Shown: piece after piece, positions 11,404 to 18,734 of the stretch
Layout: each line of letters opens with the position of its first letter
How positions within the stretch are numbered: the stretch's first letter is position 1
NCBI GenBank assembly: GCA_016169945.1
Contig: JADLSH010000331.1
Span: 372,001 to 436,000, forward strand
Reading direction: 5' to 3'
Length of the DNA: 64,000 bases
From: Trachythela sp. YZ-2020
Lineage: Eukaryota > Cnidaria > Anthozoa > Malacalcyonacea > Clavulariidae
Position numbers and translations under genes: made by a program
Notes under the pieces: generated by a model
The model's database searches: none
Seen by the model: only the letters and a program-made list of their open reading frames with translations
Told to the model about the DNA's origin: nothing

Positions 11404-12277
11404 GCAAAAGCTCACTTCCCTTGTGGTCGGTTGAGCACTCTGGCCCCAAGACACTTCACGCATGTCTGGATGCGCATGTGTCTGAGAATTGTACCACATG
11501 CGCTTGGTGAGGGCAAGAGTATGGTGTATAAATACGAAGTCACTCGCATCTAGACTGCGTTACAAGCTGCACTGACGAGCCGTTGAACACCATACTCTGC
11601 AGATTTGACTATATATATATATATATATATATATTTCTTAAGCCTTAAACATTGAGCGCGCAAGGTATGACGGGTGTTACTTATTTTAAGCCTTAAATTG
11701 AGCATTAGCTTAGTAAACCAAATATCTCTACATCGTAAGCGTTTATTATATGCCCTTGCATTGTTACAAAGCACATTTCCCGAGTTAAAGGTTATCTATC
11801 ATCCCTTGCGCGCTCAATGTTTAAGGTATAAGATTTTTGAAGGACAACGTTTTTTGATTTGGCTGTATATACATATCCGTAATAAATGTACTTACCCCAC
11901 GATGGGATCCAATGCTATTGACCAAGGTTTTACAGTGTTGATCAGCACCCTGCTTTCTTTTCCGTCTAAAGTCGCCACGTGAATCGTATTTTGTTTCCAA
12001 CTGCTCCAAAATATACGACGTCCTATCCAATCAATTACTATATCATCAGGATAAGCATTCTCCACAACGATCTCTGTAGAAGTTCCGCCAAAATTCGTCC
12101 GATAAATATGTCCTTTGTCTGCAAAGTACATTTTCTTATCCACCGTATCAACCTCCAACGCATAGAAATTAGCATTATTAAGACCACGGACGAGTACTGT
12201 TGAATTAAGAGTTGTCAAATCAATTCCCAAGATTTCACTTTCGATGCGGTAAAGTAAGTATGGTTCAGGGTAGGGTC
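4004..12277 (-). CDS. LDL receptor/LRP-type YWTD-EGF gene, partial
   Basis: Three minus-strand exons join in frame: 12,277-11,896, 6,259-5,871 and 4,120-4,004. All have consensus AG acceptors and GTAAG or GTATA donors. Together they encode most of one YWTD beta-propeller followed by an EGF domain, the repeating unit of LDLR/LRP receptors, which bind secreted ligands at the cell surface. Landmarks are the entry PYLLYRIESEILGID, blades with KMYFAD, RRIFWSS and YIFWTHDD, then a six-Cys EGF. The exon junctions are phase 2 and then phase 1, and the sequence across each junction reads as a normal blade or linker. The start, the transmembrane segment and the end are not visible. Upstream on the same strand is an A2M gene whose last exon is in a compatible phase, so this may be the tail of a chimeric protein. 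The first intron contains gypsy and Penelope-like copies. Confidence 0.75.
4172..4232 (+). repeat. solo 3' end of a Penelope-like element
   Basis: This short stretch matches the 3' end of the element at 11,235-11,297. It contains the GAAAC arm of the hammerhead core, the stem III region and the shared terminal AGGTAAGCGAAAATC. The CTGATGA half of the ribozyme core is deleted, so it should be inactive. Its stem II remnant keeps a C next to GAAA, which supports a G-C pair in the ancestral stem II. Confidence 0.55.
4999..5853. repeat. dispersed repeat copy A
   Basis: This block is collinear, in the same orientation, with 26,523-27,342 and strongly similar to it. It begins with a GC-rich hairpin GGCGCGAAGCGCC followed by GTGCGAGGGTACTAAT, and ends GCATGCATGTATTTCTAGT. 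Hairpin plus CTRR-T ends are seen in Helitrons, so the family could include Helitron-like ends, but I cannot show complete termini. It carries no protein. It stops 18 bp short of the donor of the YWTD exon at 5,871. Confidence 0.6.
5871..6259 (-). CDS. YWTD propeller exon 2
   Basis: This 389-nt exon has acceptor CAATATAG and donor GTAAGT. It starts by completing a Gly codon and reads YIFWTHDDNSVQ, a YWTD blade strand. It continues with degenerate blades (KRVYLICVDGTMFSMDY, NSLYFQKRGSSDIVEMD) and a linker ending in Arg-Gln-Ser-Glu. It joins upstream to the exon at 11,896 (phase 2) and downstream to the EGF exon (phase 1). Confidence 0.78.
6335..6480. repeat. dispersed repeat, second copy at 50.1 kb
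   Basis: The sequence GTCGTATTTGTGTAGG through AACTGTGGATAAATTTGG recurs in the same order at about 50,125-50,262, with small indels. No coding signal or termini were identified. Confidence 0.5.
6630..6735 (+). other. possible 5' end of an unidentified ORF
   Basis: An ATG in good context (GCGATGG) opens a Ser/Asn/Arg-rich stretch, MAESSASSSNVNPSNTRSRT. It runs into the reversed gypsy fragment at about 6,735, after which the same frame is only a shadow of that fragment. It may be the start of a host gene or element cut by the insertion. I do not recognise it. Confidence 0.2.
6735..8050 (-). pseudogene. Ty3/gypsy retrotransposon gag-protease remnant
   Basis: On the minus strand the order is gag, zinc-knuckle region, protease, then the very start of reverse transcriptase. 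Recognisable pieces are a gag core with HAFRQLQQNAGETVLQFASRL (about 7,750-7,850) and an aspartic protease segment LIDSAATKNIVD near 7,200-7,140, in which the usual DSG is DSA. Last is a pre-RT segment with FDPNIKPVAQPLRR near 6,800. Several frameshifts separate these pieces. The RT, RNase H and integrase are missing and no LTRs are seen. It is a dead 5' fragment inside an intron of the YWTD gene. Confidence 0.75.
8231..8356 (+). repeat. degenerate Penelope-like terminal repeats
   Basis: Two to three decayed copies of the element's terminal sequence lie in tandem on the plus strand. Each has a CTGATGA- or CTAATGA-like box, a TCTTTTACAG stem II region and GAAACA. The last runs into AGGTAAGCGAAAAT. 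An (AT)n tract then separates them from the minus-strand copy, forming a hairpin-like junction. Confidence 0.5.
8379..9345 (-). mobile_element. Penelope-like element, 5'-truncated copy
   Basis: This copy reads right to left. It starts within the region after the reverse transcriptase (about 9,345) and continues through the linker and the GIY-YIG domain (9,046-8,471, 191 codons open) to a hammerhead ribozyme and the terminal AGGTAAGCGAAAATC. The GIY-YIG-type motif reads KNYIGMTATTFKERLANH. It closely matches the plus-strand copy at 10,330-11,297. 5' truncation is typical of target-primed retrotransposition. It abuts the second copy head to head. Confidence 0.8.
8397..8452 (-). ncRNA. hammerhead ribozyme in Penelope-like terminus
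   Basis: On the minus strand, stem I is ACTTG..CTGC pairing with GCAG.CAAGT. The catalytic boxes are CTGATGA and GAAAC, with a short stem II TCT/AGA closed by a U-U mismatch and a three-pair stem III ACA/TGT. The cleavage site is after the TGTT. The weak stem II suggests lower activity than the ancestor. Hammerheads in Penelope-like terminal repeats are established knowledge; the fold here is from reading the sequence. Confidence 0.65.
9346..9374. other. filler at head-to-head junction
   Basis: Between the two inverted Penelope-like copies are about 30 bp made of overlapping AATTTACAAT repeats that belong to neither copy. This looks like template-switch filler made during insertion. Confidence 0.4.
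9375..11297 (+). pseudogene. Penelope-like element, RT and GIY-YIG, frameshifted
   Basis: The protein order is reverse transcriptase then GIY-YIG endonuclease, as in animal Penelope-like elements. The 9,410-10,111 frame holds the RT N-terminal half with FVSFDIVDFYPSI, the first catalytic Asp motif. The next RT catalytic motif survives only as HDGLAII, apparently after a small internal deletion. The frame then changes near 10,093 (10,093-10,460 holds FLDVTF and the segment beyond) and again near 10,470. The GIY-YIG part is open from 10,629 to 11,204, with YIGMTATTFKERLANH and later Cys-x2-Cys. The 5' end is truncated. The 3' end carries a hammerhead ribozyme and the shared terminus. It cannot make a full protein. 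Confidence 0.8.
11223..11278 (+). ncRNA. hammerhead ribozyme in Penelope-like terminus
   Basis: Stem I is 11,223-11,227/11,274-11,278 plus 11,232-11,235/11,269-11,272. The core boxes are CTGATGA (11,236-11,242) and GAA (11,256-11,258). Stem II is TCT/AGA with loop TTTAC and a U-U mismatch at its base, and stem III is ACA/TGT. Predicted cleavage is between 11,268 and 11,269. It is nearly identical to the copy at 8,397-8,452. Confidence 0.65.
11360..11612 (+). repeat. retrozyme-like monomer with deleted ribozyme core
   Basis: After an (AT)n tract, this unit matches the monomers at 18.9-19.7 kb: GCAAAAGCTCACTTCC, then GTCTGGATGCGCATG, then GTATAAATACGAAGTCACTC and CTGACGAG. The second half of the hammerhead (the stem II 3' strand, GAAA and stem III) is replaced by a short unrelated stretch (ACCATACT), so this copy should not self-cleave. 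It sits on the left side of the giant palindrome. Confidence 0.6.
11613..11895. other. spacer with inverted copy of a 40-bp motif
   Basis: After an (AT)n tract, the motif around TTAAACATTGAGCGCGCAAGG (11,645-11,665) reappears inverted at 11,806-11,823, giving a stem with a spacer of about 140 bp. This suggests a small foldback MITE next to the donor of the YWTD exon. No gene is visible. Confidence 0.35.
11896..12277 (-). CDS. YWTD propeller exon 1
   Basis: This 382-nt exon has acceptor TTTTTACAG and donor GTAAGT, phase 1 in and phase 2 out. The translation opens with PYLLYRIESEILGID, the usual entry strand of an LRP propeller, then blades with KMYFADKGHIYRTNF and RRIFWSSWKQNTIHVATLDG, ending SIALDPIVG. 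The phase at its start matches the end of the A2M exon at 20,453. Confidence 0.82.
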
Positions 12278-12595
12278 CTGTAAAAACTTTAATATATAAG
12301 CCAAAAAGATCATTTAATTTCGGGATAGCTAAAACATGTTATAACCTTACTTCACTATAGAATTTCACCCTATTCGAACCAGTCCCTTGCAGAGTGAGCA
12401 TAAGAATCCTGCAACAACACTGTATTCGTGTCACTTTCACGTAGTGAAATTAATGATGTACGTTCATGAATTAATTACCCGCCCACATTTGGAATTAATG
12501 ATGTACGTTCATGAATTAATTACCTGCCCACATGAATTATTAAGTATGCACGTTCAACTACGTGTATCCGGTTTTAATCAAGATGACGTAATGAC

Positions 12596-13090
12596 ATGCC
12601 TAAGTTTGAAATGAGTTTCTCACAAAATTTCGAGCAGTCGAACTGGACTAACAGTGTTCATGCAGACGAAGTTTCGTCCGTTGATTATAAAAAAATTTTC
12701 AGTTTGTTAGAGGCTATATATGCAGAGGCTGTTTTTGACGAAGTTTGTAAGCTAAGTAAGGAAAGATGCTGTGGTTGTGAGTACGATCACCCAAGTCAAC
12801 GCCAGCATGACTGTCTTATGTTATCTGAACAGGAGAGATGGCAATCGTATGGCTTGGAGGCCATAGATCGAGTAATAAATAAACGTATGGTCTGGAGAGA
12901 ATTTGTCGAAGCTATTAGAGTGATGAAACTACAGTACCATAAAGATGTTCGTGGGCATTTTGAAAGTCTAGAGAAAAGTTCTGATTCAACGTTTGTTTAT
13001 TCATTGATGGACCTGCGTGAAAACACTGAGGATCGTGAGTTTGAGTCTATTTTGAGCTATCTTTCGTATTGGAGAGAGGACAGACTTTGA
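12596..13090 (+). CDS. 164-aa protein of unknown function, left arm
   Basis: The ORF is intact and intronless; the ATG at 12,596 follows a TGACGTAA site at 12,584. The protein is acidic and Glu/Leu-rich. Its middle (about residues 60-80) holds a Cys/His cluster, CCGCEYDHPSQRQHDC, that looks metal-binding. I do not recognise the family with certainty. The right arm carries the same reading frame without any amino-acid change. Its stop is followed at 69 nt by a histone-type stem-loop, so the transcript probably ends there. It converges on the zinc-finger gene of the same arm. Confidence 0.7.
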   Translation: MPKFEMSFSQNFEQSNWTNSVHADEVSSVDYKKIFSLLEAIYAEAVFDEVCKLSKERCCGCEYDHPSQRQHDCLMLSEQERWQSYGLEAIDRVINKRMVWREFVEAIRVMKLQYHKDVRGHFESLEKSSDSTFVYSLMDLRENTEDREFESILSYLSYWREDRL

Positions 13091-13126
13091 AATAGATTAT
13101 CTTGGAACGACTTTGGGCGAGATCAT

Positions 13127-13134
13127 TGACGTCA
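13127..13134 (+). promoter_or_regulatory. palindromic CRE site TGACGTCA
   Basis: A perfect CRE/ATF box lies between the stop codon of the 164-aa gene and its stem-loop. Related TGACGTAA boxes lie at 12,584-12,591 and in mirror position in the right arm. Single 8-bp sites can occur by chance; their placement in an element dependent on host transcription is suggestive only. Confidence 0.3.
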
Positions 13135-13159
13135 GGGAAGCGTACAAGACACAAAAAAC

Positions 13160-13175
13160 GGCTCTTTTAAGAGCC
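13160..13175 (+). terminator. histone-type mRNA 3' stem-loop, left arm
   Basis: GGCTCT-TTTA-AGAGCC forms a six-pair stem and a four-base UYUN loop, preceded by AAAAAAC and followed by ACCA. This is the binding site of stem-loop-binding protein in metazoan replication-dependent histone mRNAs, in stem, loop and both flanks. A purine-rich stretch (AAAAGAACTAAACGAG) follows, where a histone downstream element would sit. The distance from the stop codon (69 nt) is in the histone range. Confidence 0.75.
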
Positions 13176-14030
13176 ACCAAATATACTAAAAGAACTAAAC
13201 GAGTTTCGTGTTTACATATTTATAATATGCACTGATCACATTTCGCTTAGAGTCAATACCTTTCGTATGAAATTCTTCGATAATCACACATCTATCAAGC
13301 CAATAGTCGTTTTTCACTGCTCAAGTTTTAGTATAACGCACTTATCTGTGAGATAGGAAGACTTCTGATCTTACTCACACTAATGAGAACACAACACTAA
13401 TTAAGGCTATACTGCAGAGGCTGTTGCTCGCGAAGTTGAAAATTGATACCCCCACATGAAATACTTTGAAAATCACGCATTTTTCAAGCCAATAGTGATT
13501 TCCCACTGACTAAGTTTTATTACTAGCTTACTAGCTTAGCTGTGAGATACAAAGGATTTGAATAATTTTTGACAGCTAATTGGGATATAAAATAATGATT
13601 TCCGACTTAGCAGCACGAGTCTAAGTAAAACATTTTGATCTATGCACACATATTTTGTTAGTCAGAAACTCATCCTCAAAATATACACCTAGTTAGCAAT
13701 GATAAGACCTTTTTATTATGACACTACACAATCGTCTCTCTCTCCTTTTGCGATAAAAATGTGGACATGTTTGTGAGGCACTTATTGCTGATTTTTGACG
13801 TGCTATAGCGATGTTTACTATAGATGCTTACTGATGTTTACTTTGGCATGCTGTGTTCAAAGAGCCGTGCGCGCATAAATTTAGGTTGATCTATGCACAC
13901 ATATTTTATTAGTCATTGACACTACTCAGTTCACGAATCCTTTTAGCGTGATATCGCCACATTGTACAAGTTTTTCTAGCTGTACCATTCCTTATGCATA
14001 GCGCACACATCCTTCTTGAATTCCATCGCC
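13176..14030. other. non-coding part of left arm
   Basis: This stretch holds no open frame of note. It contains short internal repeats such as ATCTATGCACACATATTTT, seen at about 13,639 and 13,891. The right arm carries the same stretch inverted at 17,250-18,095. Confidence 0.5.
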
Positions 14031-14035
14031 TTCGT

Positions 14036-14475
14036 ATTTTTCTCATGCGTCTTCGCATTAAGTTCGCATTTTTCTCATGCGTCTTCGCATTAAGTTCGCA
14101 TTTTTCTCATGCGTCTTCGCATTAAGGCCTTTGTGGCCCTATGCGCCTTCGCATTTTGCTTCGCATTCTTCGCATTTTGCTCATGCGTCTTCGCATTAAG
14201 GCCCGTCGTGGCTCGAAGGCCCGGAATATCTCAGCCTAGCTGACACTTATAGTCTTAAGTTCGCATTCTGTTTTTGCGTCTTCGCATTAAGGCCATTGTT
14301 ATGCCTTCGCATTTTGCTCATACGTCTTCGCATTAAGTTCGCATTTTTCTCATGCGTCTTCGCATTAAGTTCGCATTTTGCTCATGCGTCTTCGCATTTA
14401 CTTCGCATTCTGTTCATGCGTCTTCGCATTCTGCTCATGCGCCTTCGCATTCCGCCCATGCGCCTTCGCATTAAG
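14036..14475. repeat. 21-bp tandem repeats, left arm outer block
   Basis: Imperfect copies of a unit of about 21 bp (CATGCGTCTTCGCATT plus a TTGCT, TTTCT or AAGTT linker) run head to tail with some longer interruptions. Because 21 is divisible by three, all frames look open and give spurious Arg/Met- or Cys/Val/Phe-rich proteins. They are not genes. Confidence 0.75.
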
Positions 14476-14666
14476 GCCCGATTGATAGCAAGGCTTTCGT
14501 CCTTCCTACGGGAGAAGCAACTTTGTGAGCGTATCCGTGTGTAATGTTCGCACACCTCAATAACAAACAAATTTTAATACAAAATAATACAATTTTTTCT
14601 CAATACAAAAGTGGTTTAACATTAGTTTAGGCAAAAAAATAAAAATAAAATATATACAAAAAATGT

Positions 14667-15361
14667 TCAATTGGAATCTTCGTCGTTGTTAGAGCAGCGT
14701 CTTTCACTCACCAGCTTTTCAAAAAGAAATTTCCTCTTTTCAATAGCAGCAGCCAAAGCTTCGTCAGGATCGAAATCGTCGTCGTCAATGAGTGCTTCTC
14801 TGGTTTTCATTATTTTCCGCTGTATTGGATCCCTTTTTAACGCCCTCATCCAAACCATTCGTTCTAAATAGGCTTTTTGAAGTTCTTCTCGTAGTCTCAA
14901 TAAATACAGTGGGCTAGCTTTCGCTAGAGCATCTTCCTCATTAAAACCTTTGTCTCCGAATTCTTGCAATAATTCTTCGCACTCCGGAATCAACTTTTCT
15001 TGTGCGATACCTATTAGTGTCCCCCATGGATCCAATTCATCTTCATCAACTGTCTCGTCATTCTCACTGCTTTCCTCGGCGTTCTCACTGCTTTCATCGT
15101 CACCTGTTTCGGCATTCTCACTACTTTCATCATCATGTGATGAGGTTGTTACATATTCATCCGATTCTGTATGGGATCTCTTTCGGGAATTTCATCATCT
15201 GTGATCACTTTATCATATACTGGCTTATTTTCGTATTCCATCACGGAGTCTTCGTTAAAACTATGAGTGTTTGCGTATGCGCAATGGCTCGCTTTGTGTC
15301 GCCTGATATTATAATTAGATGAAAACCGTTTTAGACATCTATCACACTGATAAGAACCCAT
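14667..15361 (-). pseudogene. C2H2 zinc-finger/acidic protein, left arm, frameshifted
   Basis: The minus-strand ORF starting at 15,361 opens with one C2H2 finger, YQCDRCLKRFSSNYNIRRH, and runs to 15,149. The reading then shifts by one base. The next frame continues through a Glu/Asp/Ser-rich acidic repeat into the second ORF (15,035-14,667), which has a DPWGTLIG motif, a Leu/Arg-rich helical region and a basic C-terminal part. Joined, this would be one protein of about 230 residues, with an N-terminal finger and a C-terminal domain I do not recognise. It could bind DNA of the element itself. The broken frame may be a true mutation or a sequencing error. It converges on the 164-aa gene. Confidence 0.55.
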
Positions 15362-15489
15362 AGTCTACTACAGTACTACACCCAAGGAATGAAACGAAAG
15401 TCAAGAGTGGCTAGTTATATAGTCGATAAACGCATGGTTCGCTTGTGGGACAATTCAGACGAACTAGTTTGAACGCGATTCAGACAGTA

Positions 15490-15625
15490 TGCATGTGCAT
15501 TCTGCTCATGCGTCTTCGCATTCTGCTCATGCGTCTTCGCATTCTGCTCATGCGTCTTCGCATTCTGCTCATGCGTCTTCGCATTCTGCTCATGCGTCTT
15601 CGCATTCTGCTCATGCGCCTTCGCA
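15490..15625. repeat. 21-bp tandem repeats, left of centre
   Basis: About six near-perfect copies of CTGCTCATGCGTCTTCGCATT lie immediately left of the centre. They mirror the block to the right of the centre. Confidence 0.75.
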
Positions 15626-15730
15626 TTAAGGCTTTGCCTCCCGGAAGCCCATTGATAACAAGGCTGAAGACGCGCAGGCAGCATGCGTGCGCGCGCAAAA
15701 TGCTGAAGATACAACATGCGAATGCGAAGA
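15620..15730. other. unpaired centre of the palindrome
   Basis: About 110 bp have no mirror partner. They include a GC-rich GCATGCGTGCGCGCGC tract able to form Z-DNA or a cruciform, and a CCCATTGATAACAAGGCT motif related to the ATTGATAGCAAGGCTTTCG next to the outer repeat blocks. Confidence 0.55.
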
Positions 15731-15965
15731 CGCATGAGCAGAATGCGAAGACGCATGAGCAGAACGCAACACGCATGGAGCAGAATGCGAAGACGCAGAT
15801 GACGCATGAGCAGAATGCGAAGACGCATGAATGAATGCGAAGACGCATGAGCAGAATGCGAAGACGCATGAGCAGAATGCGAAGACGCATGAGAATGCGA
15901 AGACGCATGAGCAGAATGCGAAGACGCATGAGCAGAATGCGAAGACGCATGAGCAGAAATGCGAA
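15730..15965. repeat. 21-bp tandem repeats, right of centre
   Basis: About ten copies of GCGAAGACGCATGAGCAGAAT, less regular than on the left, include two or three truncated units. There are no spacers between units, so this is not a CRISPR-like array. Confidence 0.75.
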
Positions 15966-16089
15966 GAGCAGAATGCACATGCATACTGTCTGAATCGAAT
16001 CGTTCAAACTAGTTCGTCTGAATTGTCCCACAAGCGAACCATGCGTTTATCGACTATATAACTAGCCACTCTTGACTTTCGTTTCATTC

Positions 16090-16644
16090 CTTGGGTACTG
16101 TAGTAGACTATGGTTCTTATCAGTGTGATAGATGTCTAAACGTTCATCTAATTATAATATCAGGCGACACAAAGCGAGCCATTGCGCATACGCAAACACT
16201 CATAGTTTTAACGAAGACTCCGTGATGGAATACGAAAAATAAGCCAGTATGATAAAGTGATCACAGATGATGAAATTCCCCGAAAGATCGCTATACAGAA
16301 TCGGATGAATATATCACATCATGATGAAAGTAGTGAGAATGCCGAAACAGGTGACGATGAAAGCCCGTGAGAACGCCGAGGAAAGCAGTGAGAATGACGA
16401 GACAGTTGATGAAGATGAATTGATCCATGGGGAGACCCAAAAGGTATCGCACAAGAAAAGTTGATTCAGTGCGAAGAGGGCGCAATAATTCGGAGACAAA
16501 GGTTTTAATGAGGAACCAGAGAAGCAAGCATTGACGACGACGATTTTGATCCTGAGAACTGGCTGCTGCTATTGAAAAGAGGAAATTTCTTTTGAAAAGC
16601 TGGTGAGTGAAAGACGCTCCGTAGGAAGACGACGAAGATTCCAA
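16090..16644 (+). pseudogene. zinc-finger protein, right arm, decayed copy
   Basis: This is the mirror of 14,667-15,361. It has several small deletions: inside the finger, in the acidic repeat and in the C-terminal domain. No frame is open for more than a short distance. The outer 164-aa gene of the same arm is intact, so decay is uneven along the arm. Confidence 0.6.
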
Positions 16645-16819
16645 TTGAACATTTTTTTTGTACTCTTTATTTTTTATTTTTGCCTAAACTAATGTTAAAC
16701 CAAAATTGTATTATTTTATTTTAAAATTTGTTTTGTTATTGAGGAATGTGCGAACATTATTACACACGGATACGCTCAGTTGCTTGGGAAGGACGAAAGC
16801 CTTGCTATCAATCGGGCCT

Positions 16820-17265
16820 TAATGCGAAGGCGCATGGGCGGAATGCGAAGGCGCATGAGCAGAATGCGAAGACGCATGAACAGAATGCGAAGTAAATGCG
16901 AAGACGCATGAGCAAAATGCGAACTTAATGCGAAGACGCATGAGAAAAATGCGAACTTAATGCGAAGACGCATGAGCAAAATGCGAAGGTGCATAGGGCC
17001 ACAATGGCCTTAATGCGAAGACGCATAAACAGAATGCGAACTTAAGACTATAAGTGTCAGCTAGGCTGAGATATTCCGGGCCTTCGAGCCACGACGGGCC
17101 TTGATGCGAAGACGCATAAGCAAAATGCGAAGAATGCGAAGGCGCATAGGGCCGGCACAAAGGCCTTAATGCGAAGACGCATGAGAAAAATGCGAACTTA
17201 ATGCGAAGACGCGTGAGAAAAATGCGAACTTAATGCGAAGACGCATGAGAAAAATACGAAGGCGA
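16820..17265. repeat. 21-bp tandem repeats, right arm outer block
   Basis: This is the mirror of 14,036-14,475, with the unit reading GCGAAGACGCATGAG plus AAAAAT, CAAAAT or CAGAAT. It shares the same interruption TCAGCTAGGCTGAGATATTCC. Confidence 0.75.
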
Positions 17266-18097
17266 TGGAATTCAAGAAGGATGTGTGCGCTATGCATAAG
17301 GAATGGTACAGCTAGAAAAACTTGTACAATGTGGCGATATCACGCTTAAAGGATTCGTGAACTGAGTAGTGTCAATGACTAATAAAATATGTGTGCATAG
17401 ATCAACCTAAATTTATGCGCGCACGGCTCATTGAACACAGCATGCCAAAGTAAACATCAGTAAGCATCTATAGTAAACATCGCTATAATAAGTGCCTCAC
17501 AAACATGTCCACATTTTTATCGCAAAAGGAGAGAGAGACGATTGTGTAGTGTCATAATAAAAAGGTCTTATCAGTGCTAACTAGGTGTATATTTTGAGGA
17601 TGAGTTTCTGACTAACAAAATATGTGTGCATAGATCAAAATGTTTTACTTAGACTCGTGCTGCTAAGTCGGAAATCATTATTTTATATCCCAATTAGCTG
17701 TCAAAAATTATTCAAATCCTTTGTATCTCACAGCTAAGCTAGTAAGCTAGTAATAAAACTTAGTCAGTGGGAAATCACTATTGGCTTGATAAATGCGTGA
17801 TTTTCAAAGTATTTCATGTGGGGGTATCAATTTTCAACTTCGCGAGCAACAGCCTCTGCAGTATAGCCTTAATTAGTGTTGTGTTCTCATTAGTGTGAGT
17901 ATGATCAGAAGTCTTCCTATCTCACAGATAAGTGCGTTATACTAAAACTTGAGCAGTGAAAAACGACTATTGGCTTGATAGATGTGTGATTATCGAAGAA
18001 TTTCATACGAAAGGTATTGACTCTAAGCGAAATGTGATCAGTGCATATTATAAATATGTAAACACGAAACTCGTTTAGTTCTTTTAGTATATTTGGT

Positions 18098-18113
18098 GGC
18101 TCTTAAAAGAGCC
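18098..18113 (-). terminator. histone-type mRNA 3' stem-loop, right arm
   Basis: This is a perfect mirror of 13,160-13,175. On the minus strand it reads GGCTCT-TTTA-AGAGCC then ACCA, 69 nt after the stop codon of the right-arm 164-aa gene. Confidence 0.75.
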
Positions 18114-18182
18114 GTTTTTTGTGTCTTGTACGCTTCCCTGACGTCAATGATCTCGCCCAAAGTCGTTCCAAGATAATCTATT

Positions 18183-18677
18183 TCAAAGTCTGTCCTCTCT
18201 CCAATACGAAAGATAGCTCAAAATAGACTCAAACTCACGATCCTCAGTGTTTTCACGCAGGTCCATCAATGAATAAACAAACGTTGAATCAGAACTTTTC
18301 TCTAGACTTTCAAAATGCCCACGAACATCTTTATGGTACTGTAGTTTCATCACTCTAATAGCTTCGACAAATTCTCTCCAGACCATACGTTTATTTATTA
18401 CTCGATCTATGGCCTCCAAGCCATACGATTGCCATCTCTCCTGTTCAGATAACATAAGACAGTCATGCTGGCGTTGACTTGGGTGATCGTACTCACAACC
18501 ACAGCATCTTTCCTTACTTAGCTTACAAACTTCGTCAAAAACAGCCTCTGCATATATAGCCTCTAACAAACTGAAAATTTTTTTATAATCAACGGACGAA
18601 ACTTCGTCTGCATGAACACTGTTAGTCCAGTTCGACTGCTCGAAATTTTGTGAGAAACTCATTTCAAACTTAGGCAT
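18183..18677 (-). CDS. 164-aa protein of unknown function, right arm
   Basis: The reading frame is identical in length and amino-acid sequence to 12,596-13,090, on the opposite strand. It has the same Cys/His cluster (CCGCEYDHPSQ), the same upstream TGACGTAA box, the same downstream CRE and the same stem-loop. Perfect protein identity between arms, while nearby non-coding bases differ slightly, fits recent duplication, gene conversion or selection. Confidence 0.7.
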   Translation of the reverse strand: MPKFEMSFSQNFEQSNWTNSVHADEVSSVDYKKIFSLLEAIYAEAVFDEVCKLSKERCCGCEYDHPSQRQHDCLMLSEQERWQSYGLEAIDRVINKRMVWREFVEAIRVMKLQYHKDVRGHFESLEKSSDSTFVYSLMDLRENTEDREFESILSYLSYWREDRL

Positions 18678-18734
18678 GTCATTACGTCATCTTGATTAAA
18701 ACCGGATACACGTAGTTGAACGTGCATACTTAAT

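Noticed and set aside
11248..11774. ORFs with Tyr-Ile repeats next to (AT)n tracts
   Set aside because: They are translations of microsatellites.
15415..16061. Long open frames rich in His-Ala-Ser, Leu-Arg-Met or Ala-Lys-Thr-His-Glu-Gln-Asn near the palindrome centre
   Set aside because: They arise because a 21-bp repeat keeps every frame open. All frames and both strands give equally long ORFs, so none is credible as a gene.
14036..17265. CRISPR-like array
   Set aside because: The 21-bp units are contiguous with no unique spacers, the host is an animal, and there are no cas genes.
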